This document shows, in pieces, positions 18,084 through 26,822 of a DNA stretch of 64,000 bases. Position 1 is the stretch's first letter. Each line of letters opens with the position of its first letter. A program made the translations under genes and the position numbers. Source of the stretch: Niveispirillum sp943370215 (GTDB lineage: Bacteria > Pseudomonadota > Alphaproteobacteria > Azospirillales > Azospirillaceae); NCBI GenBank assembly GCA_943370215.1, contig CALRQC020000004.1, positions 62,001 to 126,000 of the forward strand. The letters run 5' to 3'. Below the pieces are notes generated by a model. The model saw only the letters and a list, made by a program, of their open reading frames with translations, was not told the DNA's origin and made no database searches.

Positions 18084-19238
18084 ATGCCGGTTCCCTGCAC
18101 CCCCGCTTTGCGCAAAGTCCTGTCCGCCACCCTGACCGTCCTGGCGCTGGCCCTGCCCGCCTGGGCTGCCCCGTCGGACGATCTGTTCACGGTGCGTGAT
18201 GTTTCCGTCGATGTCACGGCGGATTCGGCCACGGCGGCGCGTGATCGCGGCATCCGCGACGGCCAGCGCAAGGCGTTTGAAGCCTTGTTTGACCGGCTGA
18301 CCCCGGACAGCGCCCGCAGCGCCCTGTCCGGTCTGGATGGCGCCAGCATCGACCAGATGGTGCAAAGTTTTGAGGTGCAGGAGGAGCGGACGTCCGCCGT
18401 GCGCTATCTCGGCCGGCTGGCCGTCACCTTCAATCCGACGGCCGTGCGTAATTTCATGCGCAGCCGTGGTGTCTCTTATACAGAGGTGCGGTCCAAGCCG
18501 GTGCTCGTGCTGCCGGTGGACCAGACCGGCGGGGCGCCCGTGCTGTGGCAGGCGGAAACCGGCTGGCGGCAGACCTGGGCCAACCAGCCGCTGCAGGGTG
18601 GCTTGGTGCCCGTGACCGTTCCTTATGGCGAAGCGGCGGATGTCGCCGATATCGGGGTGGAACAGGCCCTGTCCGGCGATGCTGTCGCCCTGCGGCGCAT
18701 CGCCGAGCGTTATCAGGCGGGTGAGGTTGCCGTCGCCGTACTGACCAACACCAGTGGCGGGGTGACCGCCACCATCACCCTGCATCCCGCCAACGGCAGC
18801 GCGGAAAGCTTCACCATCAGCCAACCGACGGTGACGGCCAGCGGCGACGCCACCGCCCGGGGCAACCCGACTCTCCGCGAAGCCGTGAACAAGATCGTCG
18901 GCCGGCTGGAAGAACGCTGGACCGCCGCCAATGTGGTGGTCGGCGGCAATGAGGGCGGGCTGACGCTGAAGGTTCCCTTCGCCGCCCAGAATGAATGGGT
19001 GGAAACCCGCCGTCGCCTGTCGAAGGTTCCCACCATCACGCAAACCCGCGTCGTCTCCCTGGCGCGCGGCGGGGCGGAACTGGAGCTACGCTACATGGGC
19101 GGGCTGGAACAGTTGCGCAACGCCCTGGCCCAGCAGGATCTGATCTTGAGCGAAAATGGCGGTGCCAGCGAACTGCGCTGGCGCGGAGCCGCAGCGGCGG
19201 CCAGCACCCTGCCTGCCCCCGTCCCGGCGGTGCCGTAA
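18084..19238 (+). CDS. DUF2066 domain-containing exported protein
   Basis: Uncharacterised protein of 384 residues with a signal peptide (hydrophobic core about 12-27, cleavage likely near AWAAP). The body TVRDVSVDVTADSATAARDRG and LGRLAVTFNPTAVRNFMRSRG matches the DUF2066 family, often found beside purM in alphaproteobacteria. It is transcribed divergently from purMN with a 117-nt intergenic region and ends at a strong terminator. No enzymatic motif is visible; a periplasmic or membrane-attached role is inferred. Confidence 0.85.
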   Translation: MPVPCTPALRKVLSATLTVLALALPAWAAPSDDLFTVRDVSVDVTADSATAARDRGIRDGQRKAFEALFDRLTPDSARSALSGLDGASIDQMVQSFEVQEERTSAVRYLGRLAVTFNPTAVRNFMRSRGVSYTEVRSKPVLVLPVDQTGGAPVLWQAETGWRQTWANQPLQGGLVPVTVPYGEAADVADIGVEQALSGDAVALRRIAERYQAGEVAVAVLTNTSGGVTATITLHPANGSAESFTISQPTVTASGDATARGNPTLREAVNKIVGRLEERWTAANVVVGGNEGGLTLKVPFAAQNEWVETRRRLSKVPTITQTRVVSLARGGAELELRYMGGLEQLRNALAQQDLILSENGGASELRWRGAAAAASTLPAPVPAVP

Positions 19239-19269
19239 GGCAAGGTTGCTGGCAAAGCGGTTCGGTCAA

Positions 19270-19308
19270 AAACGGCATCGGCGCACAGGCCCCGATGCCG
19301 TTTTTTTA
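19270..19308 (+). terminator. Rho-independent terminator of the DUF2066 gene
   Basis: Arms ACGGCATCGG and CCGATGCCGT followed by a run of T (TTTTTTT), 33 nt past the stop codon. Confidence 0.9.
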
Positions 19309-19576
19309 TGTCCCCCACCGAGCAGACGCCAAAAAGCCAACGATCAGAAGCGCTTGGCGATCCATGCACGGCTTTGGACACATTATTCCTGAAACATGGG
19401 GATAATTTCATTAAAAGCGACTGGACAACCGGAACATTATAGGAACATCTTTTCCCCAGCCGTGGATAATGGGGAATATGGGCATGGGGGTCCGGGTGGG
19501 GGCCGGGGCCTCTATAAGGCGCCTGCAAAAGCGCCTAGATTAAATTCAGAACCTGCCCTCGCCGGATCACGCCCAG
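19309..19576 (+). promoter_or_regulatory. Upstream region of the phosphatidyltransferase-permease-hdaA operon
   Basis: No gene seen here. It is somewhat AT-richer than its surroundings and must carry the promoter of the next three genes. One DnaA-box-like 9-mer, CGTGGATAA (reverse TTATCCACG, one mismatch to TTATCCACA), lies at 19461-19469. A single imperfect box can occur by chance. Confidence 0.4.
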
Positions 19577-20182
19577 ATGACAACCGATAAACCGAATCCA
19601 ATGCTGCATGTGCCGAACCTGATCACAGGTGGCCGTCTGCTGGCCGTGCCGGTGACGGTTTGGCTGATCTTGTCCGACCATCTGACCCTGGCCTTCTGGC
19701 TGTTTGTGCTGGCAGCCATTTCCGATGGGCTGGACGGGATGATTGCCCGCCTGTTCCGGGCACGCAGCAAGCTGGGCGCCTGGCTGGACCCGCTGGCCGA
19801 CAAGGTTCTGCTGGTCGGCTGTTTTGTGGCCATGGCCACGGTGGGGCTGGTGCCGCTCTGGCTGGTGGCGCTGATTCTGCTGCGGGATATCACCATCATC
19901 CTGGGTCTGGCCGTGCTGCTGGTGATGCTGCGCGAACGGCTGTCCATCCAGCCGCTCTGGGTGGGCAAGCTCAATACCGCCCTGCAACTGGCCTTGGCGG
20001 CGCTGATCCTGGCCGTCTATGGCGCGCGACTGGCACCAGAGGAATATGTGCTGCCGGCGGAGCTGGTGGTCGCCGCCACCACGCTCTGGTCGATGGTGGC
20101 CTATGTGATGCGTGGATTGTTCATCCTGCGCACACGTGATGCCGGGGATGATGCCGGCGACCAATCGGGAGACGCGGCATGA
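19577..20182 (+). CDS. CDP-alcohol phosphatidyltransferase family protein
   Basis: Integral membrane enzyme that joins a CDP-activated lipid to an alcohol, as PgsA or a related cardiolipin synthase does; 201 residues. The family catalytic motif is present in full: DGLDGMIAR (about 51-59), then a spacer, then GAWLDPLADK (about 67-76). Several helices follow. Whether the acceptor is glycerol-3-phosphate or phosphatidylglycerol cannot be decided. Its stop overlaps the next start by 4 nt, making it the first gene of a tightly coupled trio. Confidence 0.88.
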   Translation: MTTDKPNPMLHVPNLITGGRLLAVPVTVWLILSDHLTLAFWLFVLAAISDGLDGMIARLFRARSKLGAWLDPLADKVLLVGCFVAMATVGLVPLWLVALILLRDITIILGLAVLLVMLRERLSIQPLWVGKLNTALQLALAALILAVYGARLAPEEYVLPAELVVAATTLWSMVAYVMRGLFILRTRDAGDDAGDQSGDAA

Positions 20183-21339
20183 CGGCCGGACGGCAATGGC
20201 GATTCTGGGTCTGGGGGCTGGTGGTTTTCATCGCCCTGGTCTGGCTGCTGCGCAGCATGTTGGCCCCGTTCGTGGCCGGCATGGCGCTGGCCTATCTGCT
20301 GGACCCGGTGACCGACCGGCTGGAACGGCACATGCCGCGCTGGGCCGCCACCAGTCTGGTCCTGCTGGGATTCGCCATGACAGCGGTGCTGGCCCTGTTG
20401 CTGCTGGTCCCGCTGCTGCAAGACCAGATCGTGCAGTTGATCGATGCCGCCCCGCAATGGATTGCCTGGGCCAAGCGGGAACTGCTGCCGCAGATTCAGC
20501 GCCTTATCAACCGGCTCTCACCAGAGGATATGGAGCGGTTGCGCAGTGCCGCCGGGGATTATGCCGGCACCGCCATGAGCTGGACGGCCGAATTCCTGAA
20601 AGGTCTGGTCAGCCAGGGTGTCGCCCTGGTGGACATCATCTCCGTCACGTTCATCACCCCCATCGTCGCCTTCTATCTGCTGCGTGACTGGGACCGGATG
20701 GTGGGCGCCATCAATGGCTGGCTGCCCCGCCAGCAGGCGGAAACCATCCGTGAACAGGCCCGCGCCGTTGACACCACCCTGGCCGGATTCGTGCGCGGGC
20801 AGGCCACGGTCTGCCTGGCACTGGGCAGTTTCTATGCCATCGCGCTGAGCTTGGCCGGGCTGGATTTCGGCCTGATCATCGGCATGGTGTCAGGCTTGCT
20901 TTCCTTCATCCCCTTTGTCGGTTCGCTGGTGGGGTTCTGCGCCTCTGTCGGCATCGCCCTGTTTCAGTTCGACGAGCTGTGGCGGGTCGGCATCGTGGTC
21001 GGGATCTTCTTCTTCGGCCAAGCCGTGGAAGGCAATGTGCTGACGCCCAAGCTGGTGGGCGACAAGGTGGGGCTGCATCCGGTCTGGGTGATCTTTGCCT
21101 TGATGGCGGGTGGCGCCTTGTTCGGATTCGTCGGCGTGCTGCTGGCCATGCCGGTGGCGGCCGTCATCGGCGTGCTGGTCCGATTCGGCATCACCCGTTA
21201 CCTGGATAGCAGCTTCTATCACGGTGCCCCGCCGCCAACCCCACCCTGCCCTGACTTGGCAACCGACCCGCTTCCCGCCAATCCCGCCGCGGAAGGTACC
21301 GACCTCCGCCGCCCCGCTGACATACCGGCCGCACCATGA
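20179..21339 (+). CDS. AI-2E transporter family (PerM-like) permease
   Basis: Integral membrane protein of 386 residues. It has about eight helices, two near the N-terminus, then a soluble segment (about 75-145) and the conserved C-terminal block with GKAVEGNVLTPKLVG-like sequence (here FGQAVEGNVLTPKLVGDKVG) and HPVWVIFALMAGGALFGFVG. The family name comes from one autoinducer exporter; most members have no known substrate. A Pro-rich tail of about 40 residues follows. Start and stop overlap both neighbours (ATGA). Confidence 0.88.
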   Translation: MTAGRQWRFWVWGLVVFIALVWLLRSMLAPFVAGMALAYLLDPVTDRLERHMPRWAATSLVLLGFAMTAVLALLLLVPLLQDQIVQLIDAAPQWIAWAKRELLPQIQRLINRLSPEDMERLRSAAGDYAGTAMSWTAEFLKGLVSQGVALVDIISVTFITPIVAFYLLRDWDRMVGAINGWLPRQQAETIREQARAVDTTLAGFVRGQATVCLALGSFYAIALSLAGLDFGLIIGMVSGLLSFIPFVGSLVGFCASVGIALFQFDELWRVGIVVGIFFFGQAVEGNVLTPKLVGDKVGLHPVWVIFALMAGGALFGFVGVLLAMPVAAVIGVLVRFGITRYLDSSFYHGAPPPTPPCPDLATDPLPANPAAEGTDLRRPADIPAAP

Positions 21340-22085
21340 TTATGGATACGACAATGCCCATCGGCTCCCTTCCTCCGGGACTGCCGTTGAGCAGCACCCG
21401 ACAAATTCCCCTGGATCTGGGCCACCGTTCCGCCATGGGCGAGGCGGATTTCCTGGTTGCCCCCGGCAACCAGGATGCCGTGGCCTGGCTGGATAGCTGG
21501 CCTGAATGGCCGGCCCCGGCCCTGGTGATTTTCGGGCCCAGCGGTTCTGGCAAAAGCCATCTGGCGCAGATCTGGCGCGCCCGTGCGCGCGCCAACCTGT
21601 TGCAGGTGGATGATCTGCGCACCGACGACCTGCCCGACCTGCTGCACCCCACCCGCGCCGCCGTACTGGATGGCGCGCAGCAGGTGGCCGGCGACCCGGT
21701 GCTGGAACGCGCCCTGTTCCATCTCTACAATCTGGCCCGCGATGCCGGCGGCCATCTGCTGCTGCTGGCAGACAAGGCGCCCATCAACTGGGTGCTTCGC
21801 CTGCCGGACCTGCGTTCGCGCCTGCTGGCGGCCCCGGCCGTCGGCATGGCCGCCCCCGATGACGCCCTGTTCATGGCCGTGCTGGTGAAGCTGTTTGCCG
21901 ACCGGCAAATCAGGGTGGGCGAGGATGTGATTGTCTGGCTGCTGACCCGCACAGAGCGCAGCTTTGCCAATGCCCGCCGGGTGGTGGACCTGCTGGACCG
22001 GGAGGCGCTGGCCGCCAAGAAGCCGATCACCGTGCGATTCTGCCGGCAAATCCTGGGCGATAGCGGCGAGTCGGCCTGGGCTTGA
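21336..22085 (+). CDS. hdaA: DnaA-related AAA+ protein HdaA (regulatory inactivation of DnaA)
   Basis: Cytoplasmic ATPase that, bound to the sliding clamp, promotes ATP hydrolysis on DnaA and restrains initiation. It has 249 residues. The N-terminal TRQIPLDLGHR (about 21-31) fits the clamp-binding motif followed by the Hda start. Walker A is GPSGSGKSHLAQ (67-78) and a DnaA-like lid region TERSFANARRVVDLLDREAL lies near the C-terminus. It lacks the DnaA DNA-binding domain IV. The ATG overlaps the permease stop; ATGs at 21342 and 21354 are alternatives. Confidence 0.88.
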   Translation: MIMDTTMPIGSLPPGLPLSSTRQIPLDLGHRSAMGEADFLVAPGNQDAVAWLDSWPEWPAPALVIFGPSGSGKSHLAQIWRARARANLLQVDDLRTDDLPDLLHPTRAAVLDGAQQVAGDPVLERALFHLYNLARDAGGHLLLLADKAPINWVLRLPDLRSRLLAAPAVGMAAPDDALFMAVLVKLFADRQIRVGEDVIVWLLTRTERSFANARRVVDLLDREALAAKKPITVRFCRQILGDSGESAWA

Positions 22086-22102
22086 TCGACCCTCCCCGCC
22101 GG

Positions 22103-22690
22103 TCAGCCGCCTTCCAGCAGCCGCACTTCGCGGCCCCGGTGATTCTTCTTCAGGTAATCCAGCCAGTCTGCCGGCCAATGCGCCGTGGCACGCTGATAGA
22201 TGGCGGGCAAGGCCGCCAGCAATTCATCCCGGCAGCCCAGCATTTCCCCGCCCATTTCCAGGATGCGCAAATTGGGCCAGGCCTGGGGTCGGATACGCGC
22301 CACCTCTGCCAAAGCTTCCGCCGCCGGCCGATCCGGCCGCGCCTGGGCCAGAATCAGCGCCATCGCCGCCGTGGACCGCGACACGCCCATATGGCAATGC
22401 ACCAGCAGATGCGCCTTTCCCGGCGGCTCGGCGGTCAGGCTGCGCCCAAAATCCAGAATCTGGCGCACATGGGTCGGCTGTGGCGGCTGCTTGCCCGGTA
22501 CCAGTTCCACCACATCATCGAATCGTAAATCCAGCCGCACATGCGCACCATAGCCGCTGAAGACCGGCAGCTTGGAACGGCCAGGGTCCATGATCGACAG
22601 CATATGGCTGACGCCGACCCGGCAATGGTCAGGCAATTCCTCGATCCCGCATACGGTGATGCGGAAGGGTGCGTATAGGGTGCTGAGCAT
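22103..22690 (-). CDS. Predicted protein tyrosine / dual-specificity phosphatase
   Basis: Cysteine phosphatase of 195 residues. The P-loop signature HCHMGVSRS (about 97-105) carries the nucleophilic Cys and the phosphate-binding Arg, and a probable general-acid Asp lies upstream. It resembles COG5350-type bacterial phosphatases. The ATG at 22690 sits directly on the T-tract of the tRNA-Lys terminator, with GGCGGG about 7 nt upstream as a possible ribosome binding site; an internal start at the MLSIMDPG segment (codon 30) is an alternative. The substrate is unknown. Confidence 0.78.
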   Translation of the reverse strand: MLSTLYAPFRITVCGIEELPDHCRVGVSHMLSIMDPGRSKLPVFSGYGAHVRLDLRFDDVVELVPGKQPPQPTHVRQILDFGRSLTAEPPGKAHLLVHCHMGVSRSTAAMALILAQARPDRPAAEALAEVARIRPQAWPNLRILEMGGEMLGCRDELLAALPAIYQRATAHWPADWLDYLKKNHRGREVRLLEGG

Positions 22691-22725
22691 AAAAAAACCC
22701 GCCGAGACTGATCTGTCTGGCGAGT
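22691..22725 (-). terminator. Terminator after the tRNA-Lys cluster
   Basis: Minus-strand hairpin CGCCAGAC against GTCTCGGCG (one bulged base), followed by GGGTTTTTTT. It lies about 37 nt past the last tRNA-Lys, and its T-tract touches the ATG of the phosphatase gene. Confidence 0.78.
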
Positions 22726-22761
22726 GTATCCTGATTTCATGTCAGGTTGCTGTTTCAAGGT

Positions 22762-22837
<76 letters not shown>

Positions 22838-22872
22838 AACCTTGAAAGGCGGCAACGGTGGGGGATCAAGGT

Positions 22873-22948
<76 letters not shown>

Positions 22949-22984
22949 AACCTTGATATCCGCCGGAGCGGCCATTTTTGGGAA

Positions 22985-23060
<76 letters not shown>

Positions 23061-23203
23061 ATTCCCAACCCGCTTTCGCGGCCCCGACGCTTCGTTCATC
23101 GCGTCGAGGCGCGCTGTGTAGCAAAGGGTTCACACCTTGTCGACAAGAAAATGAAGCTCCCCGACCAGGTTTTCACGCAGCCGCGCACTGCACGCAAGTC
23201 AAC

Positions 23204-23235
23204 CCTCTGACCCCAGCCCCCGAGAGGGTCAGAGG
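23204..23235 (-). terminator. Hairpin overlapping the rodA stop codon
   Basis: Perfect 10-bp arms CCTCTGACCC and GGGTCAGAGG, 12-nt loop; the rodA stop lies inside one arm. There is no T-tract on the minus strand, so it may protect the transcript end or act in Rho-dependent ending rather than be an intrinsic terminator. Confidence 0.45.
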
Positions 23236-24380
23236 TCGCCCATCCCCCGGCGCGACATGCGCACATCGCGATGGACATGCACCGATAGCATCAGGCCAAA
23301 ACCGATCATCACCCCCAGCGTCGCCGTGCCACCATAGGAGATCAGGGGCAGCGGCACGCCCACCACGGGGATCAGCCCCATGATCATGGCGACATTGATG
23401 AAGAGATAGAGGAACAGGTTCACCGTCAGCCCCAGCGCCAGCAGCTTGCCAAACTGGTGGCGGCAGCGCCCGGCAATGACGAAGCCGTAGAGCAGCATCA
23501 GCCCATAGAGGAACAGGAAGAACAGGCTGCCAACCAGGCCGAACTCCTCCGCCAGCATGGTGAAGATGAAGTCGGTCTGCTTTTCCGGCAGGAAGTTCAG
23601 ATGGCTCTGCGTGCCCTGCAAAAAGCCCTTGCCCATCAACCCGCCGGAACCAAAGGCAATCTTTGACTGGGTGATGTGGTACCCCGTACCCAGCGGATCG
23701 CTGTCCGGATCGAGGAAGGTTTCCACCCGGTCGCGCTGATAATCATGCAGCACGAACTGCCAGGTCAGCGGCACGGCGATGATGATGGCGGCGATAAGCA
23801 CGCCGAACTTCCACAGCCGTACCCCGGACAGGAAGAACAGCGCCCCCGCGGCCATCACCAGCATCAGTGACGTGCCGAGATTGGGCTGGGCCAGCACCAG
23901 CGCCACCGGCGCCCCCACCAGCAGCAGGGGCGGAATCAGAAAGGGGATGCGGCCGCTATCCTCCAGCGTGGCGCCGTGGAAATAGCGGGCCAGCACCATC
24001 ACCAGCGTCACCTTCATGATCTCGGATGGTTGCAACTGGATGATTCCCAGATCGATCCAGCGCTGTGCCCCCTTGCCGACATTGCCGAACAGATCCACGC
24101 CGATCAGCAGCACCATAACGATGCCGTATAACGGATAGGCCAGTTTCATCCAGATTCGGACATCGATCAGGGCGATGAGCAGCATCGCCACCACGCCCAC
24201 GCCAAAACGCAGCATCTGGCGCGAGGCCCAGGGATCGAAATGGCCATTGGCGGCGGAATAGAGCATGGCAAAGCCGATGCTGGCCACCATGGTGATCAGG
24301 AAGACCAGGCTCCAGGAAATTTGGCCCAGCTTCTCCCCGATGGTCATCGCACCACGGTCAATGGAGAGGTCCAGACTCAT
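23229..24380 (-). CDS. rodA: Rod shape-determining peptidoglycan glycosyltransferase RodA
   Basis: SEDS-family polymerase that builds glycan strands in the elongasome with PBP2; 383 residues with about ten membrane helices. Diagnostic segments include SEIMKVTLVMVLARYFHG, AQPNLGTSLMLVMAAGALFF, GKGFLQGTQSHLNFLPEKQTD-like loop (with the conserved Asp) and PLISYGGTATLGVMIGFGL. The ATG at 24380 is chosen because it follows the mrdA stop by 2 nt; the open frame upstream lies inside mrdA. It is the last gene of mreBCD-mrdA-rodA. Confidence 0.97.
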   Translation of the reverse strand: MSLDLSIDRGAMTIGEKLGQISWSLVFLITMVASIGFAMLYSAANGHFDPWASRQMLRFGVGVVAMLLIALIDVRIWMKLAYPLYGIVMVLLIGVDLFGNVGKGAQRWIDLGIIQLQPSEIMKVTLVMVLARYFHGATLEDSGRIPFLIPPLLLVGAPVALVLAQPNLGTSLMLVMAAGALFFLSGVRLWKFGVLIAAIIIAVPLTWQFVLHDYQRDRVETFLDPDSDPLGTGYHITQSKIAFGSGGLMGKGFLQGTQSHLNFLPEKQTDFIFTMLAEEFGLVGSLFFLFLYGLMLLYGFVIAGRCRHQFGKLLALGLTVNLFLYLFINVAMIMGLIPVVGVPLPLISYGGTATLGVMIGFGLMLSVHVHRDVRMSRRGMGDL

Positions 24381-24382
24381 GG

Positions 24383-26287
24383 TTATTGCCCTGTGCTTGC
24401 GGGTTCGGGCCGGGAGGGTGCGGCGGGGGTTTCCGGCTGCTGGGCCACGCTGGCACGGGCCGCGTCCAGCATCTGGCATTCCAGCAGAATGTCGCGGGCA
24501 ATCGGTCCCGCGACACCGCCGCCGCTGCCGCCATGTTCCACAAACACGGCACAGGCATATTTCGGCGCCTCTACCGGGGCAAAGGCGACGAACAGCGCAT
24601 GGTCACGCTCCCGCCAGGCCAGATCCTCATTCTTGCGCACACCACTGCTGCGCTCCGCCATGGAGATGCGGCGCACCTGGGCGCTGCCCGATTTGCCCGC
24701 CATCTCCATCCCCGGGATGGTAATGCGCGATTTATAGGCAGTGCCACCGGGCACATTGGTGACGGCATTCATGCCTTTCAGCACAACGGCCAGATTTTCC
24801 GGCTTCACATCAATACGCGGCCAATCCGTCTGTTCCCGGTACTGGCCTTCGATGGATTTGGCCAAGTGTGGCTGCACGGCGTGGCCACTGGCCAGCCGCG
24901 CCGTCATCACCGCCAATTGCAGCGGCGTCGCCAGTACATAGCCCTGGCCCATACTCGCAATCAGGGTTTCGCCGGGATGCCAAGTTGCTTTCAATGCCCG
25001 GCGTTTCCAGGCCGGGTCGGGCACCAGACCCGGCCGTTCCCCCGGCAACTCCAGGCCCACCTTATCCCCCAGCCCGAATTTACGGGCCATGGCGGCGATT
25101 CGGTCCATACCGATACGCTGGGCAAGATCATAGAAATAGACGTCGCAACTGTTCATCAATGCGCCGACCATATCCAGGGTGCCATGGCCACCGCGCCGCC
25201 AGCAATGGAAGCGGTGGCTGCCCAGTTCGATATGGCCGGAGCAATTGACCCGATGATCCGCATTGACGATGCCCGACTCCAGGGCCGCCAGTGCCGTGAT
25301 CATCTTGAAGGTCGATCCCGGCGGGTACTGGCCGGCGATCGCCTTGTTGATGAGCGGCGTCCGCTCATCCTTCAACAGCGCCTGATAGGCATCATAGCCG
25401 ATGCCCATGGCGAACTGGTTGGGATCGAAGGCCGGGCAGGAGCAGAGCGCCTGGATGCCACCGGTATGCACATCCATCACCACCGCTGCCGCGCTCATCT
25501 CCGCAGACAGACGCTGATGCACATAATGCTGGAGTTTGGCATCCAGCGTCAGCGAGGTTTCACGCCCCGGCTGGCCATTATCGCGCGAGAGTTCGCGAAT
25601 GACCCGACCAACGGCATTCACCTCCAACTGCTGGGTGCCGGCGGCACCGCGCAGGGCGGGGTCAAATTGCTTCTCCACCCCGCCTTTGCCGATGCGGAAG
25701 CCCGGCAGGGATAAAAGCGGATCGTTGGATTTCTCCAAATCCTTTTCCGTTGCCGCCCCGACATAGCCCAACACATGGGCCAAAGCCTCCCCGAACGGGT
25801 AGGAGCGCACCTGCCCCACATCGATGGAGACGCCTGGCAGGTCAGGTAGATTGACCTCAATGGCAGAGACCTGATCCCAGCTCAAATTTTCCTTGATGGT
25901 GATGGCAGCAAAGGCCCGGGAGCGCTGCAGGTCGCGCTGAATGCGGCGTTCGTCCGCCTCCGTCAGCGGCACCAGCTTGCCGATTTCGTCCAGAATTTGC
26001 TGCACATCGCCCGCACGTTCCGACACCACGGTGACGCTGAAATTCTGCTCATTCACCGCCAGCGGCACGCCGAACCGGTCCAGTATCTGGCCACGCGGCG
26101 GGGCCACCAACCGCAGGGAAATGCGGTTGTCGTCCGCCAACATGCTGTAGCGGTCGCGCTCCACGATCTGGAGGTAATAAAGGCGTCCCACCAGTGCGGA
26201 GACGGCAGCCACCTGCATACCACCCAGCACCAGCGTGCGGCGGCTCAGCATACGCTGTCGCTCGGCATCGCGATCATAGGCGGACAA
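24383..26287 (-). CDS. mrdA: Penicillin-binding protein 2 (peptidoglycan DD-transpeptidase)
   Basis: Class B PBP that cross-links peptidoglycan during elongation; 634 residues. There is one N-terminal membrane anchor (about 18-40), then the dimerisation domain with VAPPRGQILDRFG (about 61-73). The transpeptidase domain has Ser325 and Lys328 (PGSTFK), an SCD motif at 380-382 and KSG at 532-534. The tail is Pro/Ala-rich. It is 10 nt from mreD and 2 nt from rodA, in one operon. Confidence 0.97.
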   Translation of the reverse strand: MSAYDRDAERQRMLSRRTLVLGGMQVAAVSALVGRLYYLQIVERDRYSMLADDNRISLRLVAPPRGQILDRFGVPLAVNEQNFSVTVVSERAGDVQQILDEIGKLVPLTEADERRIQRDLQRSRAFAAITIKENLSWDQVSAIEVNLPDLPGVSIDVGQVRSYPFGEALAHVLGYVGAATEKDLEKSNDPLLSLPGFRIGKGGVEKQFDPALRGAAGTQQLEVNAVGRVIRELSRDNGQPGRETSLTLDAKLQHYVHQRLSAEMSAAAVVMDVHTGGIQALCSCPAFDPNQFAMGIGYDAYQALLKDERTPLINKAIAGQYPPGSTFKMITALAALESGIVNADHRVNCSGHIELGSHRFHCWRRGGHGTLDMVGALMNSCDVYFYDLAQRIGMDRIAAMARKFGLGDKVGLELPGERPGLVPDPAWKRRALKATWHPGETLIASMGQGYVLATPLQLAVMTARLASGHAVQPHLAKSIEGQYREQTDWPRIDVKPENLAVVLKGMNAVTNVPGGTAYKSRITIPGMEMAGKSGSAQVRRISMAERSSGVRKNEDLAWRERDHALFVAFAPVEAPKYACAVFVEHGGSGGGVAGPIARDILLECQMLDAARASVAQQPETPAAPSRPEPASTGQ

Positions 26288-26297
26288 GATTGTCTCC

Positions 26298-26822
26298 TCA
26301 GCTCAAATAGGCGCGGTGCAGACGCTGCAGCAGATATGTCGGCAACGGGAACAATGCCACCCCGAGGGCGGCATGGACCAGCACCGGCCGCGCATCCAGC
26401 AAATGCGCGTTCATCAGGGCAAAGACTACCCATTGCACCGCCGATGCGCCGACCGCCACCAGGGCAAAGCCAAACCATAACATCCCGAAGGAGCGGCCCA
26501 GGAAGAAGCGGCGCTGGGTGATCAACAGCCAATAGGTCAGGATCAGGTAAAGCGATGTCACGCCCAGCGGGGAGCCGCTGATCAGATCGTGCAACACGCC
26601 CAGTCCGAAAACCACCAGCGGACGCAACAAATCCGGCCGGTGGATCACCCAATAAAACAGGCAGATCAACACCAGCGGCGGCGTCACCACCGAATAGCCA
26701 GGAAGCGGCAATGGCACCATGGCCAGCAGCATCGCCACCACGATAGACCCGAAGGGAAGCAGATTGCGTGCCGTTTGATCAAGACGATGCCAGAAACCCC
26801 CGGCCAAAGCCGAACCTCTCAC
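26298..26822 (-). CDS. mreD: Rod shape-determining protein MreD
   Basis: Small elongasome membrane protein of 174 residues with about five or six helices. The middle segment VFGLGVLHDLISGSPLG contains the family's D-L/x-x-G-x-x-G core. The start codon is GTG at 26822 and overlaps the mreC stop by 4 nt (GTGA). Identity is supported both by sequence and by position between mreC and mrdA. Confidence 0.93.
   Translation of the reverse strand: MRGSALAGGFWHRLDQTARNLLPFGSIVVAMLLAMVPLPLPGYSVVTPPLVLICLFYWVIHRPDLLRPLVVFGLGVLHDLISGSPLGVTSLYLILTYWLLITQRRFFLGRSFGMLWFGFALVAVGASAVQWVVFALMNAHLLDARPVLVHAALGVALFPLPTYLLQRLHRAYLS

Noticed and set aside
17967..19043. Long N-terminal extension of purM
   Set aside because: The open frame lies opposite the DUF2066 gene and adds nothing like PurM; the inner ATG with GAAGG gives the normal protein.
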